NCBI RefSeq assembly: GCF_963082655.1
Contig: NC_081553.1
Coordinates: forward strand, 126,192,736-126,256,735
From: Stomoxys calcitrans
Taxonomy: Eukaryota; Arthropoda; Insecta; Diptera; Muscidae
Direction of reading: 5' to 3'
DNA: 64,000 bases
Positions 47,350-57,240 of this stretch are shown here, piece by piece. The notes under the pieces were generated by a model. That model made no database searches and had not been told where the DNA came from. It saw only the letters and a program-made list of their open reading frames with translations. Position 1 is the first letter of the stretch, and each line of letters starts with the position of its first letter. A program made the position numbers and the translations under genes.

Positions 47350-49095
47350 CAAGGCGTTAAGTTCGACCTTTCGTCATAATCCGGTAAAAAATGCATAGAA
47401 GCCAAATCGAAATATGTTCAGATTTGGACCAAATTCGATACGGATATTGAGAGGTCTAATAAGTACAAGTCATGGTCAAATTTTGTAGAACAAAATATTG
47501 GTCTTTTTGGTAGCCATATCCAAATATAGACCGATGACACGGATGTCGAAAAGCCTAATATAAATCACCAAGACTTTAAATGGAGATATCAGTCTATATG
47601 GCAGCTATATCCAAATCTGAACCGATCTGGGCAAAATTGAAAAGGGCTGTCGAAGAGAATAACACAAATCACTGTTCCAAATTTTAGCGAAATCTGATTA
47701 TAAGTGCGTCTTTTATGGGTACAAAATCTTAAATCGAGAGATCGGTCTATATGGCAGCTATACCCAAAACTGAACCGTTCTGGGCCAAATTGCACAAAAG
47801 TTGCTAAAGAGTCTTACGCAACTCCTTGTCCCAAATTTTGGCAAAATCGGGCAATAAATGCGCCTTTTATGGCCCCAAAACTTTAAATCGTGAGATGGCA
47901 GCTATAACCAAATATGTAACCATCTGAGCCAAATTGAAGAGGATTGTCGAAGGGACTTACCCAACTTCCTGTCCCAAATTTTGGCAAAATCGGACAATAA
48001 ATGCGCCATTTATGGCCCCAAAACTTTAAATCGGGAGATCGACCTATATGGCAGCTATATTCAAATCTGTACCAATCCGAGCCAAATTGAAGAAGAATGT
48101 CGAAGGGCCAAGCACAACTCACTGTCCCAAATTTTGCTACATCGGACAATAAATGCGCCTTTTATGGGTCCAAAACATTAAATTGAGAGATGCGTCTATA
48201 TGGCAGCTATATCCAAATGTGGACCGAATTGGGTCAAGTTTCAAAAAGATATCAAGGGGCCCAACACAACTCACTGTCCCAAATTTTGGCTACATCGGAC
48301 AATAAATGCGCGTTTTATGGGCCCAGGGCCTTAAATCGAGAGATCGGTCTATATGGCAGCTATATCCAAATCTGAACCGATCTGAGCCATATTGCAGAAA
48401 TGTGTCGAGTGGCCAAACGCTACGCACTGTGAAAAATTTCGGCGAAATTGGACAATAAATGTGCCTTTTATGGGCCCAAAATCTGAAATCGAGGGTTCGA
48501 TCTATATGGCAGCTATATCCAAATTTGGACCGATCTAGGCCAAATTAAAGAAGATTGTTGAGTGGCCTAAGACAACTCACTGTTCCAAATTTCAGCAAAA
48601 TCGGATAATAAATGTGGCTATTATTGGCCTAAGACCCTAAATCGGCGGATCGGTCTATATGGCAGCTATATCCAAATCGGGACCGATATAAGCCAAATTT
48701 ACGAAGTTTGTTGAGTTGCCTAATACGACTCACTGTCCCAAATTTTAGAATGATCGGATTATAAATGTGGCTTTTATGGACCTAAGACCCTAAATCGGTA
48801 TATCGGTCTACATGGGGGCTATATGAGGACATAGTCCGATATGGTCCATCTTCGAACTTAACCTGCTTATGGACAAAAAAAGAATCGGTGCAAAGTTTCA
48901 GCTCAATATCTCCATTTTTAAAGCGTGTAGCGTGATTTCAACAGACAGACGGGCGGACATGTCTTGATCGTCTTTGATTTTTACGCTGATCAAGAATATA
49001 TATACTTTATAGGATCGGAAATGGATATTTCGTTGTGTTTGCTACGGAATGGCAAAATAAATATACCCCAATCCTTCGGTGGTGGGTATAAAATT
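47350..49095 (+). mobile_element. HINE-B, near complete, long array
   Basis: The head is reduced to AAGGCGTTAAGTTCG with the palindrome deleted. About nine monomers follow, then the CATCTTCGAACTTAACCTGC block, ACAGACAGACGG tract and hairpin end GGTGGTGGGTATAAAAT. Confidence 0.82.
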
Positions 49096-49242
49096 TCTTA
49101 ATTAGTATCTATTAAAAGAAGGAACATTTCTCTAGTGATCTGCATAGTTAAATTTGCACGTCATCTTCATACTGCATGTAAGTATGTAGTTACTACAATT
49201 TTCAGACGATTTCCACGAAATTAGATAAGAACATAATTTCCC

Positions 49243-49508
49243 ACGAACATTCGCTTAAGGAACAGCAAGTTCTTCTCTCATATCAAGGAGTACAGTCCGA
49301 TTAAAGTTTAAGCTCAATGATAAGGTGCCTCTTTTCTTTACCAAATCCGATCGGCGTGCCGTATAGCGACTCCACTTGGTAGAGAAATTTTAGCATGGCA
49401 GAATATCTCACATATGCAGCCAGCGTTAGTATGGTATTCACGCCCGGATTCGAACGCTGTCTTTCGGCGTCATAGGCGGACATGCTAACCTCTGCGCCAC
49501 TGTGGCTT
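49243..49508 (-). mobile_element. SINE-1, near full-length
   Basis: Tail at 49243 (CGAACATTCGCTTAAGG), B box GGATTCGAACGC (plus sense) near 49445-49457 and A-box end CTAACCTCTGCGCCA at 49489-49503. Diverged. Confidence 0.8.
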
Positions 49509-49862
49509 CTAATCTTCTAGCGTAGAATAAACTAACCACGAACTCCCTTAAAGGTGTTTCAAATAATTGCACCAAGCTTTAATACGTTTTGCCAATGTAG
49601 TTATATAGGGCGAAAAATGTAAAAAATTAGTAAACATGATCATTTAATACTACGAATGAAATGATGAAGTTTATTCAGATCAATTAAAGCGTCTGCAAGT
49701 TTGCGATAAAATTTTGAATCTGTCAAGAAACAAAATGGATAGTTTAAAGTGTTTAGCGGGGGATGGTTGCGTATAAGCTATTTGAAAACAATTTAATAAA
49801 GTATACGCACATGGTACCATTTGAGAGACAAATGAAAAAGTCGAAAATGTTTAAAAAAATAT
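49509..49862. other. No recognised feature
   Basis: About 350 bp with no recognised repeat or gene. Confidence 0.5.
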
Positions 49863-51130
49863 AGAAACCAGTAAGGAAAGGCAAAACTCCGGCGGAGCCG
49901 ACTATATAATACCCTACACCATCGAGACTGCGTAATACTTTTAATATATAGCACTTATATCCAAATTTAGTCAGACTTTAATCTTCCATACCTATTGAAA
50001 TATCGAATTTTCTACGATTTTCTTACGATGGTACGAAAATTGTGGCTTCTACAGCCTTAAAAGTCGAAACGTATAAAATGTATATATGGAGTTTTATATT
50101 AATCAGACTCGATTTTGATGCTATTTTTTGCATGTAGTGCTAAAACATCTCCTGCAAAATTTTTTAAGGATGGGACCAAAATAGTGGCTACTATAGCTTT
50201 AAAAGTTCATATCGGATGAAAGAGATACATGGGAGCTAGATATAAATCTAATCAGATTCTGATGAAATTTTGAAGACATATTAGGATGTCAAAAAAAGCA
50301 CTTCGTGCCAAATTTGGTAAAGATCGAACCAAAATGGTGCCTTCTACAGCCTTAAAAGACCATTTCGGATGAAAGTTATAAATGGAAGCTATATATAAAT
50401 CTGATCCGATTCTGATGAAATTTTGTTCACATATTGGGACGCCACAAAAAGCACTTCGTGACAAATTTGGTAAAGATGGGACCAAAATTGTGCCTTCTAC
50501 ACCTTTAAAAGATATGGGAGTTATATATAAATCTGATCCGACTTTTATGAAATTTTGCATACTTATTGGGACGTCAGAAAAAGGACTTCTTGCCAAATTT
50601 GGTAAAAATCGGTCCAAAATAGTGCCTTCTACAGCCTTAATAGGCCAAATCGGATGAAATTTATATATGGTAGCTATATCTAAATCTGAACCAATTTAGA
50701 TGAAACTTTGCACGCGTATTAAGACATCACTCGAAACACATCATGCTAAATTTTCTAAGGATCGAACAAAAATTGTGGCTTCTACAGCTTTAAAAGGGCA
50801 CATCGGATGAAAGATATATATTGGAGCTATATATAAGTCTGAACCGATTTTTTTTTTTCAAAATCAATAGTGATCGCCCTTGGACCAAAAAAGGAACTTG
50901 AGCAAAATTTTGTGAAAATCGGACAACAAATTCGACCTGTACCTTGATTACAAGAATACATGGACAGACAGACAAACGGACAGACGGACATAGCTAAATG
51001 GAATCAGAAAGTGATTCTAAGCCGTTTCGTATACTTATCGATGGGTCTAGCCCTTCTCCTTCTCAGCGTTGCAAACAAATGCACAAATCTGTAATACCCT
51101 GTACCACACTAGTGGTGTAGGGTATGAAAA
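49863..51130 (+). mobile_element. HINE-C, complete
   Basis: Head AAACCAGTAAGGAAAGGC, a small CTCCGGCGGAG palindrome, subterminal repeat ATACCCTACACC (49909-49920), an array with anchors at 50520, 50673 and 50826 (153 bp), the tract ACAGACAGACAAACGG, and a 3' hairpin whose right arm GGTGTAGGGTAT (51114-51125) is the exact inverse of the 5' repeat. Confidence 0.85.
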
Positions 51131-51255
51131 CTAGACGAATAATAATTTTGTATAGCGATCCACTTTTTGATTTTGCATCCAAATCTCAGATGTGGCTTCA
51201 AAATGAGTATCGGAAATATTTATGCTGGTGAACATACAAAAGTTTGGCGCAACGA

Positions 51256-51410
51256 AGGTTAGGTTAGGTAAGAGTGACAGTCCTTTACGGACACATTTAG
51301 ACAATTTTAAGTCCATTGTGATACCACAGTAGCGACAGACCAAGGCTTCTGGCGGGAATCGAACCCACGACCCCTGCACTGGTTATCCAAGCACGCTACC
51401 AACTCGGAAG
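51256..51410 (-). mobile_element. SINE-2 (tRNA-derived)
   Basis: On the minus strand the A-box-like TTGGTAGCGTGCTTGG lies at 51388-51405 and B box GGGTTCGATTCCC at 51354-51366, then a body through GGACTGTCACTCTTACC. The tRNA-like part is better preserved than at 29.2 kb. Transcription by RNA polymerase III is expected for this class. Confidence 0.72.
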
Positions 51411-52767
51411 CCGAACAACTTGGTAGCGCAACGAAAATTTATGCCAATTAAATAAGATGTTTTTAAGCTTAAAAATAGGTCGTTATTACGATTTGAGACT
51501 CAGCTCAAACACAACAAAAGTGATACAAACAATTAAGAGCATGCTAATTTCGGCTGGGCCGAATCTTATATACCCTACACCATAGATCGCATTTGTAGAG
51601 TTCTATGCGCAGTATCTCTTTTTAGGCAAACAAAGAATACTGAATACGACCCGTTATGCTATTAGAGCTATATCAAGTTGTAGACCGATTCGGACCATAA
51701 ATTAATGCTGAACATTGTAGAAGTCATTGTGTAATATTTCAGTTCATTTGGATAAGAATTGCGCCTTGTAGGGGCTCAAGAAGCAAAATCGGGAGATAGG
51801 TTTATATGGGAGCTGTATCGATTCCGACCATATAAGACACGTATGTTGAACGAGAGAAGCCGTTGTACAAAATTTCTTCCAATTTGGATGAGAATTGCGC
51901 CCTCTAGAGGCTCAAGAAGTCAAGATCCAAGATCGGTTTATATGCCAGCTATATCAGGTTAGGGACCGATTTTAACTATTCTTAGCACAGTTGTTGAAAG
52001 TCATAACAAAATACATCATGCAAAATTTCAGCCAAATCGGATAAGAATTGCGCGTTCTATGGGCTCAAGAAGTCAAGACCCCAGATTGGTTTATATGGCA
52101 GCTTTAACAGGTTATGGACCGATTTGAACCTTATTTGACACAGTTGTAAAATACAAAGAAAAATAAAATACGTCATGCAAAATTTCAGCCAAATCGGATA
52201 GGAATTGCGCCCTCTAGAAGCTCAAGAAGATCACAGATCGGTTTATATGGCAGCTATATCAGGTTATGAACCGATTTGAACCATACTTGGCACATTTGTT
52301 GGATATGATAACAAAATACGTCGTGAAAAATTTCATTCCACTCGGATAAGAATTGCGCACTCTAGAGGCTAAAGAAATCAAGACCCAAGATCGGTTTATA
52401 TGACAGCTATATCAGGTTAAGGACCGTTTTAAACCATACTTGGCACAGTTGTTGGATATCATAACAAAATACGTCGTGCAAAATTTCATTCCAATCGGAT
52501 AAGAATTGCGCACTCTAGAGGCTCAAGAAGTCAAGACCCAAGATCGGTTTATATGGCAGCTTTATCAGGTTATGAACCGATCTAAGCCATACTTGGCACA
52601 GTTGTTGAATATCATAACAAAATACCTTATGCAAAATTTCAGCCAAATCGGATAAGAATTGCGCACTCTAGAGGCTCATGAAGTCAAGTTCCCAAATCGA
52701 TTTGTATGGCAGCTATATCAAAACGTGGACCGACATAGCTCATTTACAATCCCAACCCACCTACACT

Positions 52768-52769
<2 letters not shown>

Positions 52770-52809
<40 letters not shown>
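52770..52809 (+). repeat. Poly(T) run: retrotransposon poly(A) tail
   Basis: Forty consecutive T, antisense to the LINE tail. The length itself argues for a young insertion. Confidence 0.95.
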
Positions 52810-52811
<2 letters not shown>

Positions 52812-52960
52812 TTTAATTGCAACTAGCTTTCAATAAGAAGCTAACAAGCAATTTTTTTCAAATTTAACATAATTATCATTGAAAATATGTAAATTTTATA
52901 TAATCTATCTGTAAATTTATTTTACATTGGAAACAAAAAGAAAATAAATAAGTTTGAAGC

Positions 52961-55252
52961 TCATGATATTAAGAGATCATAGGGTTTAGTTCTATTCAGT
53001 CTACGTCTGGTACTTGGATCATTGAGATTAATGGCTTCTGGATTTACATGAAGGCGTAATCTGGCATCATGTTTCGTTGCTGCAATTGATATTTCCTCTG
53101 ACACTGTGTTCATGCGGAGGTCTCTATGGAGATCACTGTTGCGAACATACCAAGGGGCGTTAACTATGCTCCTTAGTACTTTATTTTGAAAATTTTGAAT
53201 CATGTAGATATATTTCTTATGCGTGCAACCCCATAGTTGGATGCCATATAGCCATATTGGTTTTAATTGTTGATTATATAAAAGTAATTTGTTTTGAATG
53301 GAAAGTTCAGATTTCCTGCCCATAAGATATTTGAGTTTTGACCATTTAATATTAAGTTCTTCGATTTTCTTCTTGACATGCGCTTTCCAGCGTAATTTCG
53401 AATCCAGGGTCATACCAAGATATTTCGCATTGTCCGAATAAGGGATACTGACTCCATTTATATGCACGGGGATGTTCCTGGTAGCTTTATTTGTAAAGTT
53501 TACATGAACCGACTTCGAATGGTTCAACTTTATTTGCCAAACAGAGGCCCAACGATTTATTTCATTAAGAGCTTGTTGCAATTTAGTGATTGCTTGCTCC
53601 TCTGTATCTGCCACAGCAAGTATAGCAGTATCATCCGCAAAAGTTGCAATGACTGAGTTTGGTGGTTCTGGCAAATCGCTAGTGTATAAAAGATATAGGA
53701 CGGGACCTAGGATACTTCCTTGAGGCACACCTGTACCAATTTTCTTCATGTCTGAGTAGGAGTCATCCTGTTTAATTCTGAAGAATCTATCCGATAAGAA
53801 TGATTTTAGAAATTCAACATATATTTCAGGCAACATCCTGCTTAATTTCCTTATAAGCCCGACATGGCATACTTTGTCAAAAGCCTGCGACACATCTAAG
53901 AATACAGCAGAACATATTTTTTTATCCTCAAAGCTTTGTTCAATAGTATTAGTTATGCGGTGTATCTGGTCAATAGTTGAATGGGAATTTCTAAAACCAA
54001 ATTGATGGTCTGGTATGAGATTTTTTTCTGCAATAATGGGGTTTAAACGACTCAAAAACAGTTTTTCTAGCAGTTTGGATAACATTGGTAGTAGAGATAT
54101 TGGTCTATATGAGGTTACCTCTGTTGTAGGTTTACCTGGTTTAGGTATCATACGGATTTCTGCAATTTTCCAAAAAGTTGGCATTCTTCTTAACTTGAAG
54201 CAGGAATTAAATAATTGGGTTATTTTAATGATGCAATTATATGTAAGATTTCTTAGTATTTCAGTATTTATTAAGTCGAAACCTGGACATTTCTTTAGCT
54301 GCATACGGCCTATTTCTGCATATACCTCACCAACTGTAACATTCTCGATGCTTTGTTCGAAATTTCCTATACCTTCATTACCATTAGTTGGAACTTCATT
54401 GTTATTGGAGAAAACGTTCTCCATGTGTTCTGAAAATATTTGCGCCTTTTCCATATTCGTTTTGGCCCATGATGAGTCATCTTTTCTTATTGGATAATTT
54501 CTTGGTACAGGCCTCTTAACTCCTTTTGTTGCTTTCCAAAGTGAATAGTCGGTACTTTTATCATTTGTTAACGACAACAGATGTTGCCTAAGTTCCATAT
54601 CTCTGAAAAGTTTGGTTTCTGCACTGAGTTCCTTAGTGATTTTATTTAAGAGTGTCTTGTATGACGGATGTCTAGTTTGCTGCCATTTCTTACGTATTTT
54701 GCGTTTCAGTTGAATTTTTTCTCTAATATATACCGGGTAGGTTTGTTCAGAAGCAGTACTTCGATAATCAGGAGTACTTTGCCATGCGGCTTTCTGAATA
54801 GTTGCAGTTAGTATTTCAACTTCATTTTCCAAATCGTCTACAGAGATTGGTGCTTCGACTTTCAAATCTGCATTCCACAAGATTAAATTGAAATATTGCC
54901 AGTCGGTAAATTTATTTATCAAAAAGGGTGGAGGCTCTTTTGTTAGTATTTTTTCAAAAAGTGTAAGGAAGATTGGAGAGTGGTCTGAGCTTAGATCAAA
55001 ACCATTTTCTATTTTTATTCGGGACGTCGATATTTTTTTGACCAGAAAAAAGTCTATTAAGTCGGGAATTTTGTTTGTATCAGTTGGCCAATAGGTTGGT
55101 GTACCTGATGAGATTATTGAGCAACCAGTATCATTCGACGCTTTGAGTAGTTCTCTGCCTTTTGTAGTTGTTAATCGGGATCCCCAGTGAGTATGTTTGG
55201 CGTTAAAGTCGCCTCCAATAATGTGCCTGTCGTTGTGTTTTTCTATCAGCTG
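52961..55252 (-). CDS. ORF2 of Jockey-type LINE: partial endonuclease plus reverse transcriptase
   Basis: One uninterrupted frame of 763 codons from the truncation point to TAA/TGA at 52961. There is no ATG start, and the in-frame TAA just upstream lies at the insertion junction. Residues 1-105 are the C-terminal part of an apurinic-type endonuclease (IIGGDFNAKHTHWGSR; catalytic SDHSP). The reverse transcriptase follows, with IPKPGKP, SYRPISLLPMLSKLLEK, QFGFRNSHSTIDQIHR, AVFLDVSQAFDKV, GVPQGSILGP and the catalytic FADDTAILAV. A C-terminal region ends RTKPYDLLIS. There is no RNase H, consistent with the Jockey clade. The missing N-terminus makes this copy unable to move alone, but the lack of stops suggests a recent insertion. 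Confidence 0.92.
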   Translation of the reverse strand, partial: QLIEKHNDRHIIGGDFNAKHTHWGSRLTTTKGRELLKASNDTGCSIISSGTPTYWPTDTNKIPDLIDFFLVKKISTSRIKIENGFDLSSDHSPIFLTLFEKILTKEPPPFLINKFTDWQYFNLILWNADLKVEAPISVDDLENEVEILTATIQKAAWQSTPDYRSTASEQTYPVYIREKIQLKRKIRKKWQQTRHPSYKTLLNKITKELSAETKLFRDMELRQHLLSLTNDKSTDYSLWKATKGVKRPVPRNYPIRKDDSSWAKTNMEKAQIFSEHMENVFSNNNEVPTNGNEGIGNFEQSIENVTVGEVYAEIGRMQLKKCPGFDLINTEILRNLTYNCIIKITQLFNSCFKLRRMPTFWKIAEIRMIPKPGKPTTEVTSYRPISLLPMLSKLLEKLFLSRLNPIIAEKNLIPDHQFGFRNSHSTIDQIHRITNTIEQSFEDKKICSAVFLDVSQAFDKVCHVGLIRKLSRMLPEIYVEFLKSFLSDRFFRIKQDDSYSDMKKIGTGVPQGSILGPVLYLLYTSDLPEPPNSVIATFADDTAILAVADTEEQAITKLQQALNEINRWASVWQIKLNHSKSVHVNFTNKATRNIPVHINGVSIPYSDNAKYLGMTLDSKLRWKAHVKKKIEELNIKWSKLKYLMGRKSELSIQNKLLLYNQQLKPIWLYGIQLWGCTHKKYIYMIQNFQNKVLRSIVNAPWYVRNSDLHRDLRMNTVSEEISIAATKHDARLRLHVNPEAINLNDPSTRRRLNRTKPYDLLIS

Positions 55253-55475
55253 TTAATAGAAAGTAGTTGTGCAAAACTTCAAGCAGCTAGGTTTATTCCT
55301 TAGAAAGTTAGCGACAGACAGACAGATGGACATAGCTAAATCGAATCAGAAAGTAATTCTGAGTCGATCGGAATACTTATCAATGGGTCTATCTCTCTAC
55401 CTTTGGGATGCTACAAGCAAATGCACTAAGTTGTAATACCCTGTACCACAGTAGTGGTATAGGGTATACAAATTC

Positions 55476-57137
55476 AGAGGTTTCTACGTAAGGACTTGCT
55501 TATTCAAAAGTAAAAAAAAAAATTACAAAACTAACATAAGCCAAATTTAATTATAAGGTGTTGATCCAGGTTTTTATTTAGAACTAGTACAGCAGCATTG
55601 AAATCAATATGGCTAGTTAATTGATCTAATAATTATTGATTAATAATTATGGCTATTAAACAAATATTTTTTGGTTTGAATTTCAATTTTAATTATTTTT
55701 ACATGTGTTTTTTCCCTTTTATATAAATAGCAACATTCATCATGCTTGCTATAGTATCTATTAAATAAATGCCTCTGTTAATAATACGCTTTCTTAAGTA
55801 TTTGTTTTGTTTGTTGTTGTTTTCTTTTTTGCTAAATTATTAAATAATGATTTTGCCTGCAGAGCATACATGCATACGTAGCTTACACAGACAATATGTG
55901 TGGGTTAATGTGTGTTGTTTGTGTGGGTTTGTTTTTATGCACATTCCATCATTGGTTTTTAAATATTATATAAATTATGCCAAATATGGATTTGCTATTT
56001 ACCAACAATTTATTTGATATAATTTTTTTTTTTGGGATTTGTGTTCTCCGTTTGCTTCTCGCCACATGCTGTGTCTAAACCAGAAAAATGCACACAAAAT
56101 ATATCTAAATATTTACACAATTTTATAGTTTTTCTTTTTTTTGTTTTCTTCCTATGTCTCAGTGGAGAGACTTTTTGTCATGTTTCCATTCATTTAAGTT
56201 TTGGTATTTATGTTTCTTTTATTCAGAAATTTTTATTATTTTGTGTATGTATTGTTTAGGGTTTTTTTTTGCTGCCTTCTAAATATTTATTCATTGATAT
56301 TTTATGAATGGGGACGACAATGTACGTATGGTTGTGCTGCTTTATAGAAATATAACTTATGTAGTACATTTGCTCTCGTTTTGTTCGATTCTATAGTATT
56401 CTGGTTTTTTTGCTTTTAATTTTTGTGAATTTTTTTTGGGTTATAATGATTGTACAATAAAATGATTCTAAGGTTGTTCTTTTTCATTTATGCCATGATG
56501 AATGATTATATGTATGAATGCATGTATGTTCCTTATCAAAATGTGTGTATGAGCAACAGAATAAAATGTTTATGAATGCATGTTGAATGGAGAAGAGAAA
56601 TTTAAATGGATTATTTGAATATAGAATTTGTTTGTATGTGTTTGGGTTTTTTCCTTCTGTATATTTTGTAATTTTTGTATACGTATATAAATTAAATGCA
56701 TTTAGATTGCAAAATACCGCATATATACTATGATTAGAGTTGTCAGAAGTATGCTGCATTCGCGATGTACTCGGGAGGATCTACTGCCGTAGAATGTAAC
56801 ACTCAAATCTCGCATCTCATTATCTGCAATGAGAAAATGTCATAGAAATGTTTAGATTATTATGTGAAAGACCGTGCATACATGTTCTGAACAATTATTT
56901 GAATTAGAATATTTAAATTACAACATTTGTTATTTTTCGTATTAAAAAATAAAATGTCGCCACCAAGAAAATACTATTGTATATGATTGTAATGTAGCTT
57001 AAAATAAAGAAACAATGATTTGGAGTTCAAATGGTTCGCCGTTACCCTTGGATAATAGCTTAAATGTGACAACTGTTTAATTTAATTTTTATTGGTTGTA
57101 TAACTAAGAAAACAAAACAATCATATAGTTATAACAA
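55476..57137. other. AT-rich region, possible 3' UTR on the minus strand
   Basis: T-rich on plus, with TTGTTGTTTTCTTTTTTGC runs. No transposon sequence recognised. On the minus strand it is A-rich with CAA runs, and AATAAA occurs near 55576-55581. See the candidate terminal exon at its right side. Confidence 0.35.
56702..56823 (-). CDS. Candidate terminal coding exon (speculative)
   Basis: The minus strand has an acceptor-like TTTCTCATTGCAG ending at 56824, preceded by a pyrimidine-rich stretch and a CTAAAC branch-like site. Then 122 nt are open in phase 2 to TAA at 56702-56704, with residues including EMRDLSVTFYGSRSSRVHRE. I recognise no domain. The A-rich sequence that follows on the minus strand would be the 3' UTR. 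It could equally be chance. Confidence 0.25.
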
Positions 57138-57240
57138 GAACAAGTAAAAGAGTGCCAAGTTCGGCCGGGCCGAATCTTATATACTCTCCACTAGGGATCG
57201 CTTTTGTCGAGTTCTTTTCCCGGCATCTCTTCTTAGGCAA
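57138..57240 (+). mobile_element. HINE-A 5' end fragment
   Basis: Head AACAAGTAAAAGAGTGC, palindrome, TATACTCTCCACTAGG and CCGGCATCTCTTCTTAGGC, then abruptly a second head. Most likely the left stump of a HINE-A into which the next copy inserted in the same orientation. Confidence 0.8.

Larger units (their letters stand above)
52770..55252 (-). mobile_element. 5'-truncated Jockey-type non-LTR retrotransposon
   Basis: A 40-nt T run (52770-52809) is the poly(A) tail of the minus-strand element. About 150 bp of 3' UTR follow, then the ORF2 stop at 52961. The 5' end lies at about 55252, inside the endonuclease domain. Flanks CCTACACTAAT and TTAATAGAAAGTAG rejoin into the normal HINE-A sequence, with at most a TAAT overlap as target duplication. 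Truncation at the 5' end is typical of target-primed reverse transcription. Confidence 0.9.
51540..55475 (+). mobile_element. Composite HINE: A-type body, C-type 3' end, split by a LINE
   Basis: Left part 51540-52769: palindrome CGGCTGGGCCG, subterminal repeat TATACCCTACACC (51569-51581) and A-type monomers at exact 153-bp steps (51948, 52101, 52253, 52406, 52559, 52712). Right part 55253-55475: the A-type GTGCAAAACTTCAAGC..TTAGCG block, then after the GACAGACAGAC tract the C-type terminal block (CATAGCTAAATCGAATCAG) and hairpin 55437-55466. The LINE at 52770-55252 lies between. Confidence 0.8.
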
